The notes under the pieces were generated by a model. It did no database searches. It had not been told where the DNA came from and saw only the letters and a list, made by a program, of their open reading frames with translations. A program made the position numbers and the translations under genes. Positions 44,250 through 53,826 of a stretch of DNA of 64,000 nt are shown here, piece after piece; the stretch's first letter is position 1; each line of letters starts with the position of its first letter. The DNA is from Bradyrhizobium sp. CCGE-LA001 (lineage in GTDB: Bacteria > Pseudomonadota > Alphaproteobacteria > Rhizobiales > Xanthobacteraceae): the NCBI RefSeq assembly GCF_000296215.2, contig NZ_CP013949.1, forward strand, positions 4,085,501-4,149,500, written 5' to 3'.

Positions 44250-45701
44250 TCAGAACGGATAGTGCCGCGGCCCCGTCTGCACGGTGATCCAGCGCAGCTC
44301 GGTGAACTCGTCGATGGCCGCCTTGCCGCCGAAGCGGCCGTAGCCTGACGCCTTGGTGCCACCGAACGGCATCTGGGGCTCGTCGTGCACGGTCGGCGCG
44401 TTGACGTGGCAGATGCCGGCCTCGATCCGCTTGGCAATGCCAAGGGCGCGCGCGATGTCGCGGCCGAACACGGCGGAGGAGAGGCCGTATTCGGTGTCGT
44501 TGGCGACGCGGACCGCCTCGTCCACGCCGCTGACGCGCACTACGGTCACGACCGGACCGAAGCTTTCCTCACCATAGATGCGCATCGCCGGCGTGACATG
44601 ATCGACGATGGTGGCCGGCATGATCGTGCCGTTGCCGTGCCCGCCTGCCGTCACCACCGCGCCCTTGGCGACGGCGTCGTCGATCAGGCCGCGGACGCGG
44701 TCGCAGGCAGCATTGCTGATCAGCGAGCCGAGCACCACATTGCCCTTGCCGGGATCGCCATGGGGCAGGCTCTTCGCCTTGGCGCTGAACTTGGCGATGA
44801 AGGCGTCCGCCACCTTGTCGTCGACGACGATCCGCTCCGTCGACATGCAGATCTGGCCCTGGTTCATGAAGGCGCCGAAGGCCGCGGCGTTGACGGCGGC
44901 ATCGAGGTCGGCATCGTCGAGAATGACGAGCGGGGCCTTGCCGCCGAGCTCCAGCAGCGCGCGCTTGAGATGCTTGGCGCAAGCGAGCGCGATGAGACGG
45001 CCGACCCGGGTCGAGCCGGTGAAGTTGACGCGGCGGATCGCGGGATGGGCGATCAGCGCTTCGACGACCGCCTGCGCATCCTCCGGCGCATTGGTCACGA
45101 CATTGACGACGCCGTCGCCGAGCCCGGCCTCCGCCAGACAGCTTCCGATCAGGCGGTGCACGCCGGGGCTCATCTCGGAGGCCTTCAGCACCACCGTGTT
45201 GCCGCAGGCAAGCGGCATCGCGACGGAGCGCACACCCAGGATCACCGGCGCATTCCACGGCGCGATGCCGAGCACGACGCCGACCGGCTGACGGAACGCC
45301 ATCGCGAGATTGTCGGGCTTGTCGGTCGGGATGACCTCGCCCGAGATCTGCGTCGTCATGGCGGCGGCCTCGCGCAGCATGCCTTCGGCGAGATGCACGT
45401 TGAAGCCGGCCCAGCCCGCGGTGGCGCCGGTCTCGGCGACCATCAGTGCGGTGAACTCCGCCGCTCGGCGCGCGAGGATGTCGGCGGCGGCGCTCAGCCG
45501 CTTGCGGCGCTCGGAGGGACCGAGCTGCGACCAGGCCGGAAAGGCGGCGGCAGCCGCGTCGGCGGCGCGCATCGCATCGTCGATCGAGGCCGCGGCTACG
45601 ACGGTCGCGGTCTCGCCGGAGATCGGATTGCGGCGCTGGAAGGTGCGCTGATTGCTGGCCGACTGGTCCTTGCCGCCGATGAGAAGGTCGATTGCGTTCA
45701 T
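44250..45701 (-). CDS. NAD-dependent aldehyde dehydrogenase (aromatic type)
   Basis: Aldehyde dehydrogenase superfamily member (483 residues). The catalytic Cys lies in FMNQGQICMSTERIVV; the general-base Glu is in LLELGGKAPLVILDDADLD; NAD-binding blocks GIAPWNAP and FTGSTRVG are present. The IC-M-S-T-E-R segment and MNAIDLLIGGKDQ start resemble vanillin and salicylaldehyde dehydrogenases. ATG 45701 has GGAG six bases upstream; a start at 45713 is possible. It is the last gene of the minus-strand Liv transporter operon, 25 bases after livF, so it probably oxidises an aldehyde derived from the imported compound. Exact substrate unknown. Confidence 0.9.
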   Translation of the reverse strand: MNAIDLLIGGKDQSASNQRTFQRRNPISGETATVVAAASIDDAMRAADAAAAAFPAWSQLGPSERRKRLSAAADILARRAAEFTALMVAETGATAGWAGFNVHLAEGMLREAAAMTTQISGEVIPTDKPDNLAMAFRQPVGVVLGIAPWNAPVILGVRSVAMPLACGNTVVLKASEMSPGVHRLIGSCLAEAGLGDGVVNVVTNAPEDAQAVVEALIAHPAIRRVNFTGSTRVGRLIALACAKHLKRALLELGGKAPLVILDDADLDAAVNAAAFGAFMNQGQICMSTERIVVDDKVADAFIAKFSAKAKSLPHGDPGKGNVVLGSLISNAACDRVRGLIDDAVAKGAVVTAGGHGNGTIMPATIVDHVTPAMRIYGEESFGPVVTVVRVSGVDEAVRVANDTEYGLSSAVFGRDIARALGIAKRIEAGICHVNAPTVHDEPQMPFGGTKASGYGRFGGKAAIDEFTELRWITVQTGPRHYPF

Positions 45702-45726
45702 GGCGCTCTCCATGGGGTGTGGGTGA

Positions 45727-46464
45727 TTACGTTGGTTTCGAAGAGACGCGCGCCTTGCCGAGATAGGCGCGCTGGATCTCGGGATCGTTCCTCATCGCAG
45801 CCGCAGGGCCGCTGCCGGCGTTGCGGCCGGACTCGATCAGGTAGACGCGATCGGCGATGTCGAGGCTCGCCCGCGCGTTCTGCTCGACCAGCAGCACGCC
45901 GAGACCGGTGCTGCGGATCTGCGTCAGCGCGCGGAAGACCTCGCGGCTGAGCAGGGGCGACAGGCCGAGCGAGGGCTCATCGAGCAGGAGCAGCAGCGGG
46001 TTCGACATCAGCGCGCGGCCGATCGCCACCATCTGCTGCTCGCCGCCGCTCATGGTGCGGACGGCCTGGGGCATGCGCTCGGCAAGCCGCGGGAACAGCT
46101 GCAGGATCCTTGCGAGCCGGTCCGCTTCGCCGGCGCGGGCGCGTGCGGGATAAGCACCGAGCTGCAGATTCTCGGCGACCGTCAGATCGCCGAACACGCC
46201 GCGGCCTTCGGGCACCAAGGCAATGCCGCGCTCCACGATCAGATGGGCTGGCAGTTCGACGATGCTCTGTCCCTCGAACCGGATCGTTGCGCCCGGCGCA
46301 GGCTTGACCAGCCCGGCGATGCTCTTGAGCAAGGTCGACTTGCCGGCGCCGTTTGCGCCAAGGATCGCGACGATCTCGCCCTGATTGATGCCAAGCGCAA
46401 TGTCGGCAAGGGCCTGGTGCTTGCCATAGAAGTGGGAGAGGGCGGAGATCTCAAGCATCGTCAC
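45727..46464 (-). CDS. livF: Branched-chain-type ABC transporter ATPase LivF
   Basis: Second ATP-binding protein of a hydrophobic amino-acid type (HAAT) importer (245 residues). Walker A GANGAGKSTL, signature MSGGEQQM, Walker B LLLLDEPSLGLSP. The start is Met1 or Met3, and the frame overlaps the 3' end of the fused livMG gene by 14 bases. In this type of operon the imported compound is often an aromatic acid or amide rather than a branched amino acid; the aldehyde dehydrogenase downstream supports that. Confidence 0.93.
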   Translation of the reverse strand: MTMLEISALSHFYGKHQALADIALGINQGEIVAILGANGAGKSTLLKSIAGLVKPAPGATIRFEGQSIVELPAHLIVERGIALVPEGRGVFGDLTVAENLQLGAYPARARAGEADRLARILQLFPRLAERMPQAVRTMSGGEQQMVAIGRALMSNPLLLLLDEPSLGLSPLLSREVFRALTQIRSTGLGVLLVEQNARASLDIADRVYLIESGRNAGSGPAAAMRNDPEIQRAYLGKARVSSKPT

Positions 46465-48121
46465 CTCCGAGATAGGCGGCGACGACCTTAGGATCGGACA
46501 ACACCTCGTCCGGTCCGCCGCGTGCGATCACGCTGCCGGCATTCATGACGATGCAATGGCTGCACAGCGCGCGGATCGCATCCATGACATGCTCGACCAT
46601 GATGATGGTGAGGCCGCGGTCCCGCAGTTTTGCGATCAGGGCGATGCCTGTTTCGAGCTCGCTTGGATTGAGGCCCGCCAGCCATTCGTCGAGCAGCACG
46701 AGGCGCGGCTGCAGCGCCAGCGCGCGGGCGAGCTCCAGACGCTTCTGGTCGATATAGGTGAGATCGCGCGCTGGCGTTTCGCTCATGCTGCCGAGCCCGA
46801 CCAGATCGAGCAGCTCGCTCGCCGTTGCGTCCGCGCCGTCCGACGTGGAGAACAGCCGCGCCGCCGCGACGTTCTCGGCCACGGTCAGATCCGGCATCAC
46901 GCGCACCAGCTGGAACGTGCGGGCGAGGCCCAGGCGCGCGATCTGGTGCGCGCGCAGGCCATTGAGGAGGGTGCCACCGAACCGGATCGTCCCCGACGAA
47001 GGCTTCAAGGCGCCGGACAGCGTATTGAGCAGCGTCGTCTTGCCGGAGCCGTTCGGGCCGATGATGCCGATGATCTCGCCCGGCGCGACCTTGAAGCTGA
47101 CGTCATTGACGGCAACCAACCCGCTGAACGATTTGCTGACGCCCTCGACCGCGAGCAGCGGTGCCGCCATGGTGCGGGCGGAAGCAGCCGCAGGCCGCCC
47201 AGCCGGGACGCGCCAGCGGCCTGCCCCGAACAGGCCGATCACGCCGTTCGGCAGCACCATGACGATGAGCACGAAGATGACGCCGAGCACGATGCTGAAA
47301 TGATTGGGCAGCGTCGCGGTCAGCACCTCGAACAGCAGGACCAGCGGAATGACGCCGAGTACAGGTCCGAACAGCGAGCCGGCGCCGCCCAGCAAGGCCA
47401 TGATCACGACCTGGAACGAGATGGTCGGATTGAACGCGATGGCGGGATCGATATAGGTCCAGCGCGGCGCCATCACCGCGCCTGTGACCGCCATGAATGT
47501 CGCGCTCAGAATGAAGACGCTGAGCTTGACCCGCGTCGCGTCGATGCCAGAGTGGCTGGCCGCGGTCTCGTCGGCGCCGATGGCGCGCAGGGCCAGCCCG
47601 TAGCGCGAGCGCCCGAGCAGCCAACCCACGAGGAAGACGAGCGCCGTCAGACCAAGAAGCTGCCAATAGAGGATGTCCTGCGTCACCGCGCTGAACAGAT
47701 AGCGGCCGACCGATTTGTGGATGTTGACCTCGTACCAGATCACCAGCTGCCGGATCAGCTCGGCAAGCCCGAAGGAGAAGATTACGAAATAGATGCCTGA
47801 TAGCCGCAGCGTCGAGAGGCCGGTAATCGCGGCGGTGAGTGCGCCCACGCCGGCCGCGGCCAGCAGCACGACCGGCCAAGGCATGGTCTCGCCGAGCACT
47901 GCGGCGGTGTAGGCGCCGAGGCCGAAGAAGGCGACCGTCGCAAGCGAGATGTAGCGGGTGGGACCTGAGAACATCGCCCAGGCCGTCGCCAGAATCGTGA
48001 AATAGAGAACGCTGATGCCGAGCGCGAGATAATAGCCGTTGGCGTAGAGCGGATAGGTGACGATGGCCACAGCCAGGGCAGGGACGGTACCCCACAGCAA
48101 TGCACGCATGGGCCCGGTCAT
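46451..48121 (-). CDS. Fused LivM permease and LivG ATPase
   Basis: Single polypeptide (556 residues) joining the LivM permease (about 1-305, eight or nine helices, with GLSTLRLSGIYFVIFSFGLAELIRQ and the coupling region) to the LivG ATPase (about 318-556). Walker A is GPNGSGKTTLLN, Walker B LVLLDEWLAGLNPSE. The signature segment, normally LSYGQQR-like in LivG, here is LTYIDQKRLELARAL, without the central Gly; this is unusual. The junction is a Pro/Ala-rich linker (VPAGRPAAASARTMAA). It overlaps livH upstream by 4 bases (ATGA). Fusion of the two subunits ensures equal amounts. Confidence 0.92.
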   Translation of the reverse strand: MTGPMRALLWGTVPALAVAIVTYPLYANGYYLALGISVLYFTILATAWAMFSGPTRYISLATVAFFGLGAYTAAVLGETMPWPVVLLAAAGVGALTAAITGLSTLRLSGIYFVIFSFGLAELIRQLVIWYEVNIHKSVGRYLFSAVTQDILYWQLLGLTALVFLVGWLLGRSRYGLALRAIGADETAASHSGIDATRVKLSVFILSATFMAVTGAVMAPRWTYIDPAIAFNPTISFQVVIMALLGGAGSLFGPVLGVIPLVLLFEVLTATLPNHFSIVLGVIFVLIVMVLPNGVIGLFGAGRWRVPAGRPAAASARTMAAPLLAVEGVSKSFSGLVAVNDVSFKVAPGEIIGIIGPNGSGKTTLLNTLSGALKPSSGTIRFGGTLLNGLRAHQIARLGLARTFQLVRVMPDLTVAENVAAARLFSTSDGADATASELLDLVGLGSMSETPARDLTYIDQKRLELARALALQPRLVLLDEWLAGLNPSELETGIALIAKLRDRGLTIIMVEHVMDAIRALCSHCIVMNAGSVIARGGPDEVLSDPKVVAAYLGGDDA

Positions 48122-48993
48122 GACACGGCCCTTCCGAACAGGCCGGTCGGCCTGATCAGCAGCACGCCCAGGAACAGCGCGTAGGTCGCGGCCAGCGTCA
48201 GGCCCGGATCGACCAGCCGCGCCACCGCGGTCTCGACGACACCGAGCAACAACCCTGCGACTAAGGCGCCCATCACATTGCCGACGCCGCCCATGATGAC
48301 GACGACCAGCGCCTTCATGGTGAAGACCACGCCCATGGCGGCATTGAAGGTGAGGAACATGCTGACGAGCACGCCGCCGACGGCGACCAGGCCGCCGCCG
48401 AAGGCAAAGGCCAGCCCCGACAAGGCGGCCACGTCGATCCCGACAAGGCGCGCGGCGTTGGCATCGACCGCGATGGCGCGCACGGCGGTGCCGATCCGCG
48501 TGCGGGTCAGGGCAAGATACACCGCGCCGCCGACCAGCGCCGCAAACAGCAGCGCGACCAGGCGATTGACCGCGAGCGTTGAGCCCATGATCGTCAGCGG
48601 AATGGAGAGATAGCTGTAGCTGTAATACTGGCCGCCGAAGGCGACCAGCATGGCGCCCTGGATCACGAACAAGACGCCGAAGGTGACGAGAATGCTGTCG
48701 ATCTCCTGCGCGCCTCTGTCCTTGCTCCGCCGCATCAGGCGCTCCAGCAGGAAGCGATAGAGCAGCCAGTTCAGCAGCATCGCGACCGGGACGGCCAAGA
48801 GCAGCGCGGCCAGCGGGCTGAGGCCAAGACCGCTGTAGAGCGAGAACGCGCCGAAGGCAGCCGCGACCAGAGACTCCCCATAAGAGAGGTTCATGATCCG
48901 CGCCACGCCATATTGCAGCGTGAGCCCGAGCGCGATCAGCGCATACATGCCGCCGAGCACGAGGCCCGGCAGGACGATGTCGACAAGCAACAT
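48118..48993 (-). CDS. livH: Branched-chain-type ABC transporter permease LivH
   Basis: Permease subunit (291 residues, about eight helices). Family segments: GLVLGGMYALIALGLTLQYGVARIMNLSYGE at the N-terminus and the coupling loop DANAARLVGIDVAALSGLAFAFGG. The open frame extends upstream to 49086, but those residues are Arg-rich and not family-like; ATG 48993 starts MLLVDIVLPG. It is the second gene of the operon, 58 bases after the solute-binding protein gene. Confidence 0.94.
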   Translation of the reverse strand: MLLVDIVLPGLVLGGMYALIALGLTLQYGVARIMNLSYGESLVAAAFGAFSLYSGLGLSPLAALLLAVPVAMLLNWLLYRFLLERLMRRSKDRGAQEIDSILVTFGVLFVIQGAMLVAFGGQYYSYSYLSIPLTIMGSTLAVNRLVALLFAALVGGAVYLALTRTRIGTAVRAIAVDANAARLVGIDVAALSGLAFAFGGGLVAVGGVLVSMFLTFNAAMGVVFTMKALVVVIMGGVGNVMGALVAGLLLGVVETAVARLVDPGLTLAATYALFLGVLLIRPTGLFGRAVS

Positions 48994-49051
48994 GAAACGG
49001 GTCCCTGGTGGACGGAGGCAGGCCTCGCCGCGCAAGGCCTGCCCGCCAGCC

Positions 49052-50272
49052 TTACTGCCACTGCGCCTTCGGCACGACCGGCGCACGCGCGCCCGGAAGC
49101 GAGGCGGGCGCGACGGCGTAGAATTCGCCGTTCTGCCACTGGCCGACGCCCCAGATATCCTGGAGCAGGCCGTCCTTCAACTTGACCTTGCCGATGATGG
49201 TGTCGAACGTGCCCGAACGGATCTCCGCTGCGACTGCGGCGCGATCGAGCTTACCGACCTTCTCGATCGCCTGCTGGAGAACCTGGAGGCTCGCATAGGT
49301 GATCGAGCTCGCCCAGCGATCGGGCTCCTTGCCGGTCGCGGCCTTGTGGCGCGCGAGATAATCCTTCAGCTGTGGCGAGTCCGCGTTCCAGCCGCCGATC
49401 CCCATCACGCCGTCGCTGTTGGCGGCGAACTTGCCCTTATAGAGCGGGAAGGCGGTGCCGACGCCGACATAGAAGATCTTCGGGTTGAATTTGAGCAGCT
49501 GCGCCTGCTCGGTCAGCGCGATCGTATCCGGAGGATAGCTGAAGGCGATGAACGCATCCGGATTGGCCGCGATGGCATCCTTCAGCAGCGGCTGGAGATC
49601 CTGGGTCCCCATTGGATAGGTCTTGTCATAGGCGAGCGTGAAGCCGTGCTTCTTGAAGGCTGCGCGGCCCGCAGCCGAGAGCTCGATGCCGAACTGATCG
49701 GCGATGCTCACCATGGCGATGTTCGGCCCGATCTTGCCTTCGCTTTTGAGCTTGCCGAGCAGGTCCGCCAGCGCCTCGGAGATCTGCGCGGAGGTGCCGA
49801 GCCAGAAGGTCGCGTTCGACCAGCGCTTGGCGAGCTCCGGCGCCTTGTCGGTCACCGAGGTGACCGCGAGATGAGGATAGCCGAGGCGGTTCAGCGTCGG
49901 GCCGACCGCAAGGTTCAGGCCCGTGCCCCAGGGCGACAGAATGAAGTCGACCTTGTCCTGGTTGGCAAGACGCTCGATCGCCTTGACGGCTTCCTCCGAG
50001 CTGCTGCGGTCGTCGTATTCAACCACCTCGATCGGCAGCTTCTTGTCGCCGACTTTGATGCCGCCCGCGGCATTCACGTCCTTCACCCACAGCTCGTAAT
50101 TGGGCAGGGTGGTGATGCCGGCGCCGCCGGCATAGGGACCGGTCTTGGAAATGGCATAGCCGATCCGGATCTTCTCCTGCGCCTCTGCCGTGGACGCAAA
50201 GGCTCCCAGCACTGTCGCAGCGGCCATCAGCCCAGTGACGCGCAGCAACGTTCGACGGTTCGCCAAAAACAT
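49052..50272 (-). CDS. HAAT solute-binding protein, first gene of the Liv operon
   Basis: Periplasmic type I binding protein (406 residues). The signal peptide is RRTLLRVTGLMAAATVLGAFASTAEA, with a double Arg that may be a Tat signal. The mature part begins KIRIGYAISKTGPYAGGAG, typical of LivJ/LivK-like proteins that bind amino acids, amides or aromatic acids. Starts are possible at 50299 and 50272; MFLANRRTL at 50272 is preferred because it gives a compact signal peptide. Ligand not predictable; the aldehyde dehydrogenase and divergent AraC gene suggest a catabolic substrate. Confidence 0.92.
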   Translation of the reverse strand: MFLANRRTLLRVTGLMAAATVLGAFASTAEAQEKIRIGYAISKTGPYAGGAGITTLPNYELWVKDVNAAGGIKVGDKKLPIEVVEYDDRSSSEEAVKAIERLANQDKVDFILSPWGTGLNLAVGPTLNRLGYPHLAVTSVTDKAPELAKRWSNATFWLGTSAQISEALADLLGKLKSEGKIGPNIAMVSIADQFGIELSAAGRAAFKKHGFTLAYDKTYPMGTQDLQPLLKDAIAANPDAFIAFSYPPDTIALTEQAQLLKFNPKIFYVGVGTAFPLYKGKFAANSDGVMGIGGWNADSPQLKDYLARHKAATGKEPDRWASSITYASLQVLQQAIEKVGKLDRAAVAAEIRSGTFDTIIGKVKLKDGLLQDIWGVGQWQNGEFYAVAPASLPGARAPVVPKAQWQ

Positions 50273-50413
50273 GTCGATCCTCCCTCGTGTTTCACGCAAG
50301 CGATTGTTCGCGTGAGTGGTCGTTCCTCTTGGCCTGATTTCTTCGGCGCGGCTTCGCTGAGCCGGCCGCGACCAGGACTTGACCTAGCAAGCACCGCGCG
50401 GTTTGTTCGCACA

Positions 50414-51394
50414 ATGGACAAATCCGGTGAAAGATTGGACGTTTCTGGTCGTGACGGGCAAGTGCGTCGAGGCGTCGCGGAGGCTCCTCGCGCGCAGGCG
50501 TCCATAGCGGGCGGAGCCGCGCCCGTTGGCGCCGAGCTGATCAGATCGCATTACGTGGCCCGGCGCTGGACACCGATGTCCAGGGCGTCCCGACCCTTCA
50601 CCCATCTGCTTTGCCTGCACGGCGGCGGCACCGCGGAGATCGGCCGGACCGGCAAGTCGATGAAATTGGTCGGACCCGCGATCGTCTGGCTGCCGGCGGG
50701 ATCGGCCGAATTTCTGGAGGTGTCGGCGGGAGCCACCGCCGAACTGCTGTATCTCCGCACGGGCGTGTGGCATCGATACCTGCCGCCGTCGGCCGAGCCT
50801 GCCTACCTCGCCCTCGAAGGCGCTGCCGGCATTATGGCACTGCCGGTCGATCCTGAACTTGTGACGACCATGGCCCGTTCGATTGCGGCGATCGCAGATG
50901 AGATCGCATCACCCGCGCGCAGCGGCGCGGCGTCGATTGTATCGGCCGAGCTGACTCTGTGCATCCTGCGCTTCTGGCGCCTGTTCGCCGGCGACGGCGA
51001 CCGGGTCGAGGAGGGCACCAGCACCGAGATCCTGAGCCGCTTCCGCAGGCTGCTCGAGGAGCGCTATCATCAGCATCTGCGCGTCAGCGATTACGCCAAC
51101 CTCCTCGGCATGACCCCGGACCGCCTGCACGCCCTCTGCAGCCGCGAGCTGAAGCGCTCGCCGAGCGAGCTGATCCAGCAGCGCGTGGTCAAGGAAGCCG
51201 CGACGCGGCTGGAGACCGGCACCGCCGCCGTCAAGCAGATCGCGTTTGCGCTCGGCTTCAAGGACACTGCCTACTTCAGCCGCTTCTTCCGCAAGCACAC
51301 CGGTGAGGCGCCGGGCGTCTGGCGCCGGCGCGTCGCCGCGCGCGCGCGCGCCGGACGGTCGAGACCGACGCTGAATTTTGCCGACTGGCCGTGA
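50414..51394 (+). CDS. AraC family regulator divergent from the Liv operon
   Basis: Regulator of 326 residues. The N-terminal half has a cupin-like AraC sensing domain (HLLCLHGGGTAEIGRTGKSMKLVGPAIVWLPAG). The C-terminal domain is a double helix-turn-helix with HLRVSDYANLLGMTPDRLHALCSRELKRSP and IAFALGFKDTAYFSRFFRKHTGEAPGVWRR, the classical signature. The frame is open far upstream, but that region is antisense to the binding-protein gene. ATG 50414 leaves 141 bases for two divergent promoters, so control of the Liv/aldehyde dehydrogenase operon is likely. Confidence 0.88.
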   Translation: MDKSGERLDVSGRDGQVRRGVAEAPRAQASIAGGAAPVGAELIRSHYVARRWTPMSRASRPFTHLLCLHGGGTAEIGRTGKSMKLVGPAIVWLPAGSAEFLEVSAGATAELLYLRTGVWHRYLPPSAEPAYLALEGAAGIMALPVDPELVTTMARSIAAIADEIASPARSGAASIVSAELTLCILRFWRLFAGDGDRVEEGTSTEILSRFRRLLEERYHQHLRVSDYANLLGMTPDRLHALCSRELKRSPSELIQQRVVKEAATRLETGTAAVKQIAFALGFKDTAYFSRFFRKHTGEAPGVWRRRVAARARAGRSRPTLNFADWP

Positions 51395-51410
51395 GCGCCG
51401 GTCCACATAG

Positions 51411-52388
51411 CTAGCGTCCGCGCCGGAGATCCTCGGTCGCGCGCCTGAGGATATCGTGAAGCCAATCGTGTGCCGGCTCGCCCTCGACACGTTCGTGCCA
51501 CAACAGCCGGACTTCGACCGGAGACGTGGCGTAAGGCAGTTCGTACGTGGTGACCGCATGCGCGCGTCCGAATGCGCGGGCCAATGGACGCGGGACGATG
51601 GCTGCAAATTCGGAGTCGGCGAGCAGGGCGGGCAGGGCAAGAAAATGCGGCAACGACACGGCTATTCGCGGCGGCCGATCGCTTTCGGACAGGGCACGTT
51701 CGAGCGCGGCGCGGTCATACATTTCCGATCGCCTTGCGAGCCCGCGCTCGGAGATGAAGCCTCCGATCGCTCCCTCCTGCTCGCCGCCGAAGGAGACGAC
51801 GACCAGCGGCATGCGCGCCAGCGTCGTGTTGGTGATCCGGCCGAGCTTGCGCTTGCCGCCTACGATCAGCACGTCGTCATATTCGAACAGCAGCGCAGTG
51901 CGGAAGCGGCTCGGCGGATCCGAGAAGACGCCCACGGCAACGTCGATGCGGCCGAGATCGATCTGCTCAGCAAGGTCAATCCGGGTCACGGGCTTGATCG
52001 CCAGGTCGATCGCCGGCGCTTCGGCCTTGAGAATCTTCAGGAGCGGTGAGGCCAGCACCATCGTGGTGAAGTCGTTGGCGGCGAGGGTGAACTGCCTGGT
52101 GGCGGCGGTCGGAATGAAGCCCGGCACTTCGACCGCCGCCTCGAGCGTTCGCAGGGCCTCGCGAACCTGCGGAGCCATCGTCAGTGCGCGCGCCGTCGGC
52201 TGCATGCCGGCCGCCGTGCGCACGAACAAATCGTCTTCGAGCATCTCGCGCAGACGGGCGAGGGAATGGCTCACGGCGGATTGACTGAGAGCGACCCGCT
52301 GGCTTGCCCGCAATACGCTGCGCTCCTCCATCACGGCGTCGAAGACCTTGAGCAGGTTCAGGTCAAGCGTCTTGAAGGAAACAGCCAC
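51411..52388 (-). CDS. LysR family regulator (PnbR-like position)
   Basis: LysR-type regulator (about 325 residues). The N-terminal winged helix has LDLNLLKVFDAVMEERSVLRASQRVALSQSAVSHSLARLREMLEDDLFVR (about 6-55), of the NodD/NahR-like branch. The effector domain has the pattern of aromatic-acid sensors. The start is GTG at 52388 or 52397. It is divergent from the binding-protein, nitroreductase and lyase genes. In Pseudomonas 4-nitrobenzoate degraders a LysR protein, PnbR, controls pnbA and pnbB, which matches this layout. Confidence 0.88.
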   Translation of the reverse strand: MAVSFKTLDLNLLKVFDAVMEERSVLRASQRVALSQSAVSHSLARLREMLEDDLFVRTAAGMQPTARALTMAPQVREALRTLEAAVEVPGFIPTAATRQFTLAANDFTTMVLASPLLKILKAEAPAIDLAIKPVTRIDLAEQIDLGRIDVAVGVFSDPPSRFRTALLFEYDDVLIVGGKRKLGRITNTTLARMPLVVVSFGGEQEGAIGGFISERGLARRSEMYDRAALERALSESDRPPRIAVSLPHFLALPALLADSEFAAIVPRPLARAFGRAHAVTTYELPYATSPVEVRLLWHERVEGEPAHDWLHDILRRATEDLRRGR

Positions 52389-52433
52389 GCGCAGCACACC
52401 GTCTCAAGGCGGATCGCGCGCCCGTTGTATGCC

Positions 52434-52443
52434 TGCGATCGCA
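52434..52443. promoter_or_regulatory. Possible LysR operator
   Basis: TGCGATCGCA is a perfect 10-base palindrome, extended by partly symmetric flanks, 45 bases from the LysR start and in the 229-base divergent gap. It is a candidate LysR operator; a perfect palindrome of this size can occur by chance, and the gap shows no other motif. Confidence 0.3.
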
Positions 52444-52617
52444 TGCAGTTAAGGCCAACCACGCAGCCGACGCAACCGAGCAGGGCGCCCGGAGCGCGAC
52501 GCCCGGCCGTTCGCCGCACCAAACTGAAGGCGGTTCAGGATCACTCTGCGAGAGTTTCACTTCCGCAATCTCGCGATCCGGCCATGATCCCGGCGCCGGG
52601 TTTGGAGGAGATGGGTG

Positions 52618-53826
52618 ATGAAATTCTGCGTGGTCTCGATCGGAGCTTTCGGACTAGCACTGGCGCTGTTCGCGGCGCCGGCCATTGCGGAGGATGGCCC
52701 CGTGAAGCTCGGCGTCCTCACCGATATGTCCTCACTCTATGCCGACAATGGCGGCCAGGGTTCGGTGGTTGCGGCGCAAATGGCCGTCGATGATTTCGGG
52801 AGCCGGGTGCTGGGGCGCAGCATCCAGATCGTCGCGGGAGATCATCAGAACAAGGCCGATGTGGGATCGACCATCGCGCGGCGCTGGCTCGAAAATGAAA
52901 ACGTCGAGGTCATTCTCGACGTGCCGAATTCTGCGGTTGCGCTGGCGGTACAGGGCATCACGCGCGACAAGAAGAAGCTGTTCCTCGCCACGGGCGCCGC
53001 GACGTCGCGCCTGACAGGCGATGAATGCTCGCCGACCGGGATACACTGGACCTACGACACCTATGCGCTGTCGCAGGGAACGACGCGCGCGATGTCGCGT
53101 CTCGGCGCAAACTCCTGGTACTTCATTTCAGTCGACTATTCTCTTGGGGCCCAACTCGAGGCCGAGAGCCGTCAGGTCATCGATGCCATGGGCGGCAAGA
53201 TCCGCGGCGCGGTGAAACATCCGATCAACACGCCGGATTTCTCGTCCTTTCTGCTTCAGGCACAGTCGTCGAAGGCGGATGTGATCGCACTGGCTGACTC
53301 CGGCGGTGACTTCATCAACGCCGTCAAGCAGGCCGGTGAATTCGGCGTCACACAGCGGCAGAAGCTGGTCGGGCTGCTCGTCTTCATTGCCGACATTCAC
53401 AGCCTCGGCCTGCAGAGTGCGCAGGGCCTGATGCTGAGCTCGGCGTTCTACTGGGACCTCAACGAGGACACGCGGGCGTGGTCGAAGCGTTTCATTGCCA
53501 AGACCCAGAAGGTCCCGACCATGATCCACGCCGGCACCTACGGCGCGGTGATGCACTATCTCAAGGCCGTCCAGGCAGCTGGTACGCTGGACGGGCCGAC
53601 CGTCGCCGCCAGGATGCGCGACATGCCCGTGAATGATTTCATGACAAAGAATGGCCGGATCCGCGAGGACGGCCGGCTGGTCCGCGACATGTATCTGTTT
53701 CGTGTCAAGTCGCCCGAGCAGTCGAAATACAAGTTCGACTATTACGAGTTGCTCGCAACGATACCGGGTGACGAGGCGTTCCGGCCGATGGAGCAGGGTG
53801 GATGTCCGCTCCTGAAGAAGCCATGA
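52618..53826 (+). CDS. Solute-binding protein linked to the nitroaromatic genes
   Basis: Periplasmic type I binding protein of the HAAT family (402 residues). Signal peptide MKFCVVSIGAFGLALALFAAPAIA; mature start EDGPVKLGVLTDMSSLYAD. The sequence with GGQGSVVAAQMAVDDFG and GATSRLTGDECSPTGIHWTYDTYAL is of the branch often annotated for aromatic or urea-type ligands. RBS GGAGGAG lies six bases before the ATG. No permease or ATPase genes are adjacent, so it must share membrane components with another transporter, possibly the Liv set 4 kb away. Its stop overlaps the nitroreductase start (ATGA). Confidence 0.9.
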   Translation: MKFCVVSIGAFGLALALFAAPAIAEDGPVKLGVLTDMSSLYADNGGQGSVVAAQMAVDDFGSRVLGRSIQIVAGDHQNKADVGSTIARRWLENENVEVILDVPNSAVALAVQGITRDKKKLFLATGAATSRLTGDECSPTGIHWTYDTYALSQGTTRAMSRLGANSWYFISVDYSLGAQLEAESRQVIDAMGGKIRGAVKHPINTPDFSSFLLQAQSSKADVIALADSGGDFINAVKQAGEFGVTQRQKLVGLLVFIADIHSLGLQSAQGLMLSSAFYWDLNEDTRAWSKRFIAKTQKVPTMIHAGTYGAVMHYLKAVQAAGTLDGPTVAARMRDMPVNDFMTKNGRIREDGRLVRDMYLFRVKSPEQSKYKFDYYELLATIPGDEAFRPMEQGGCPLLKKP

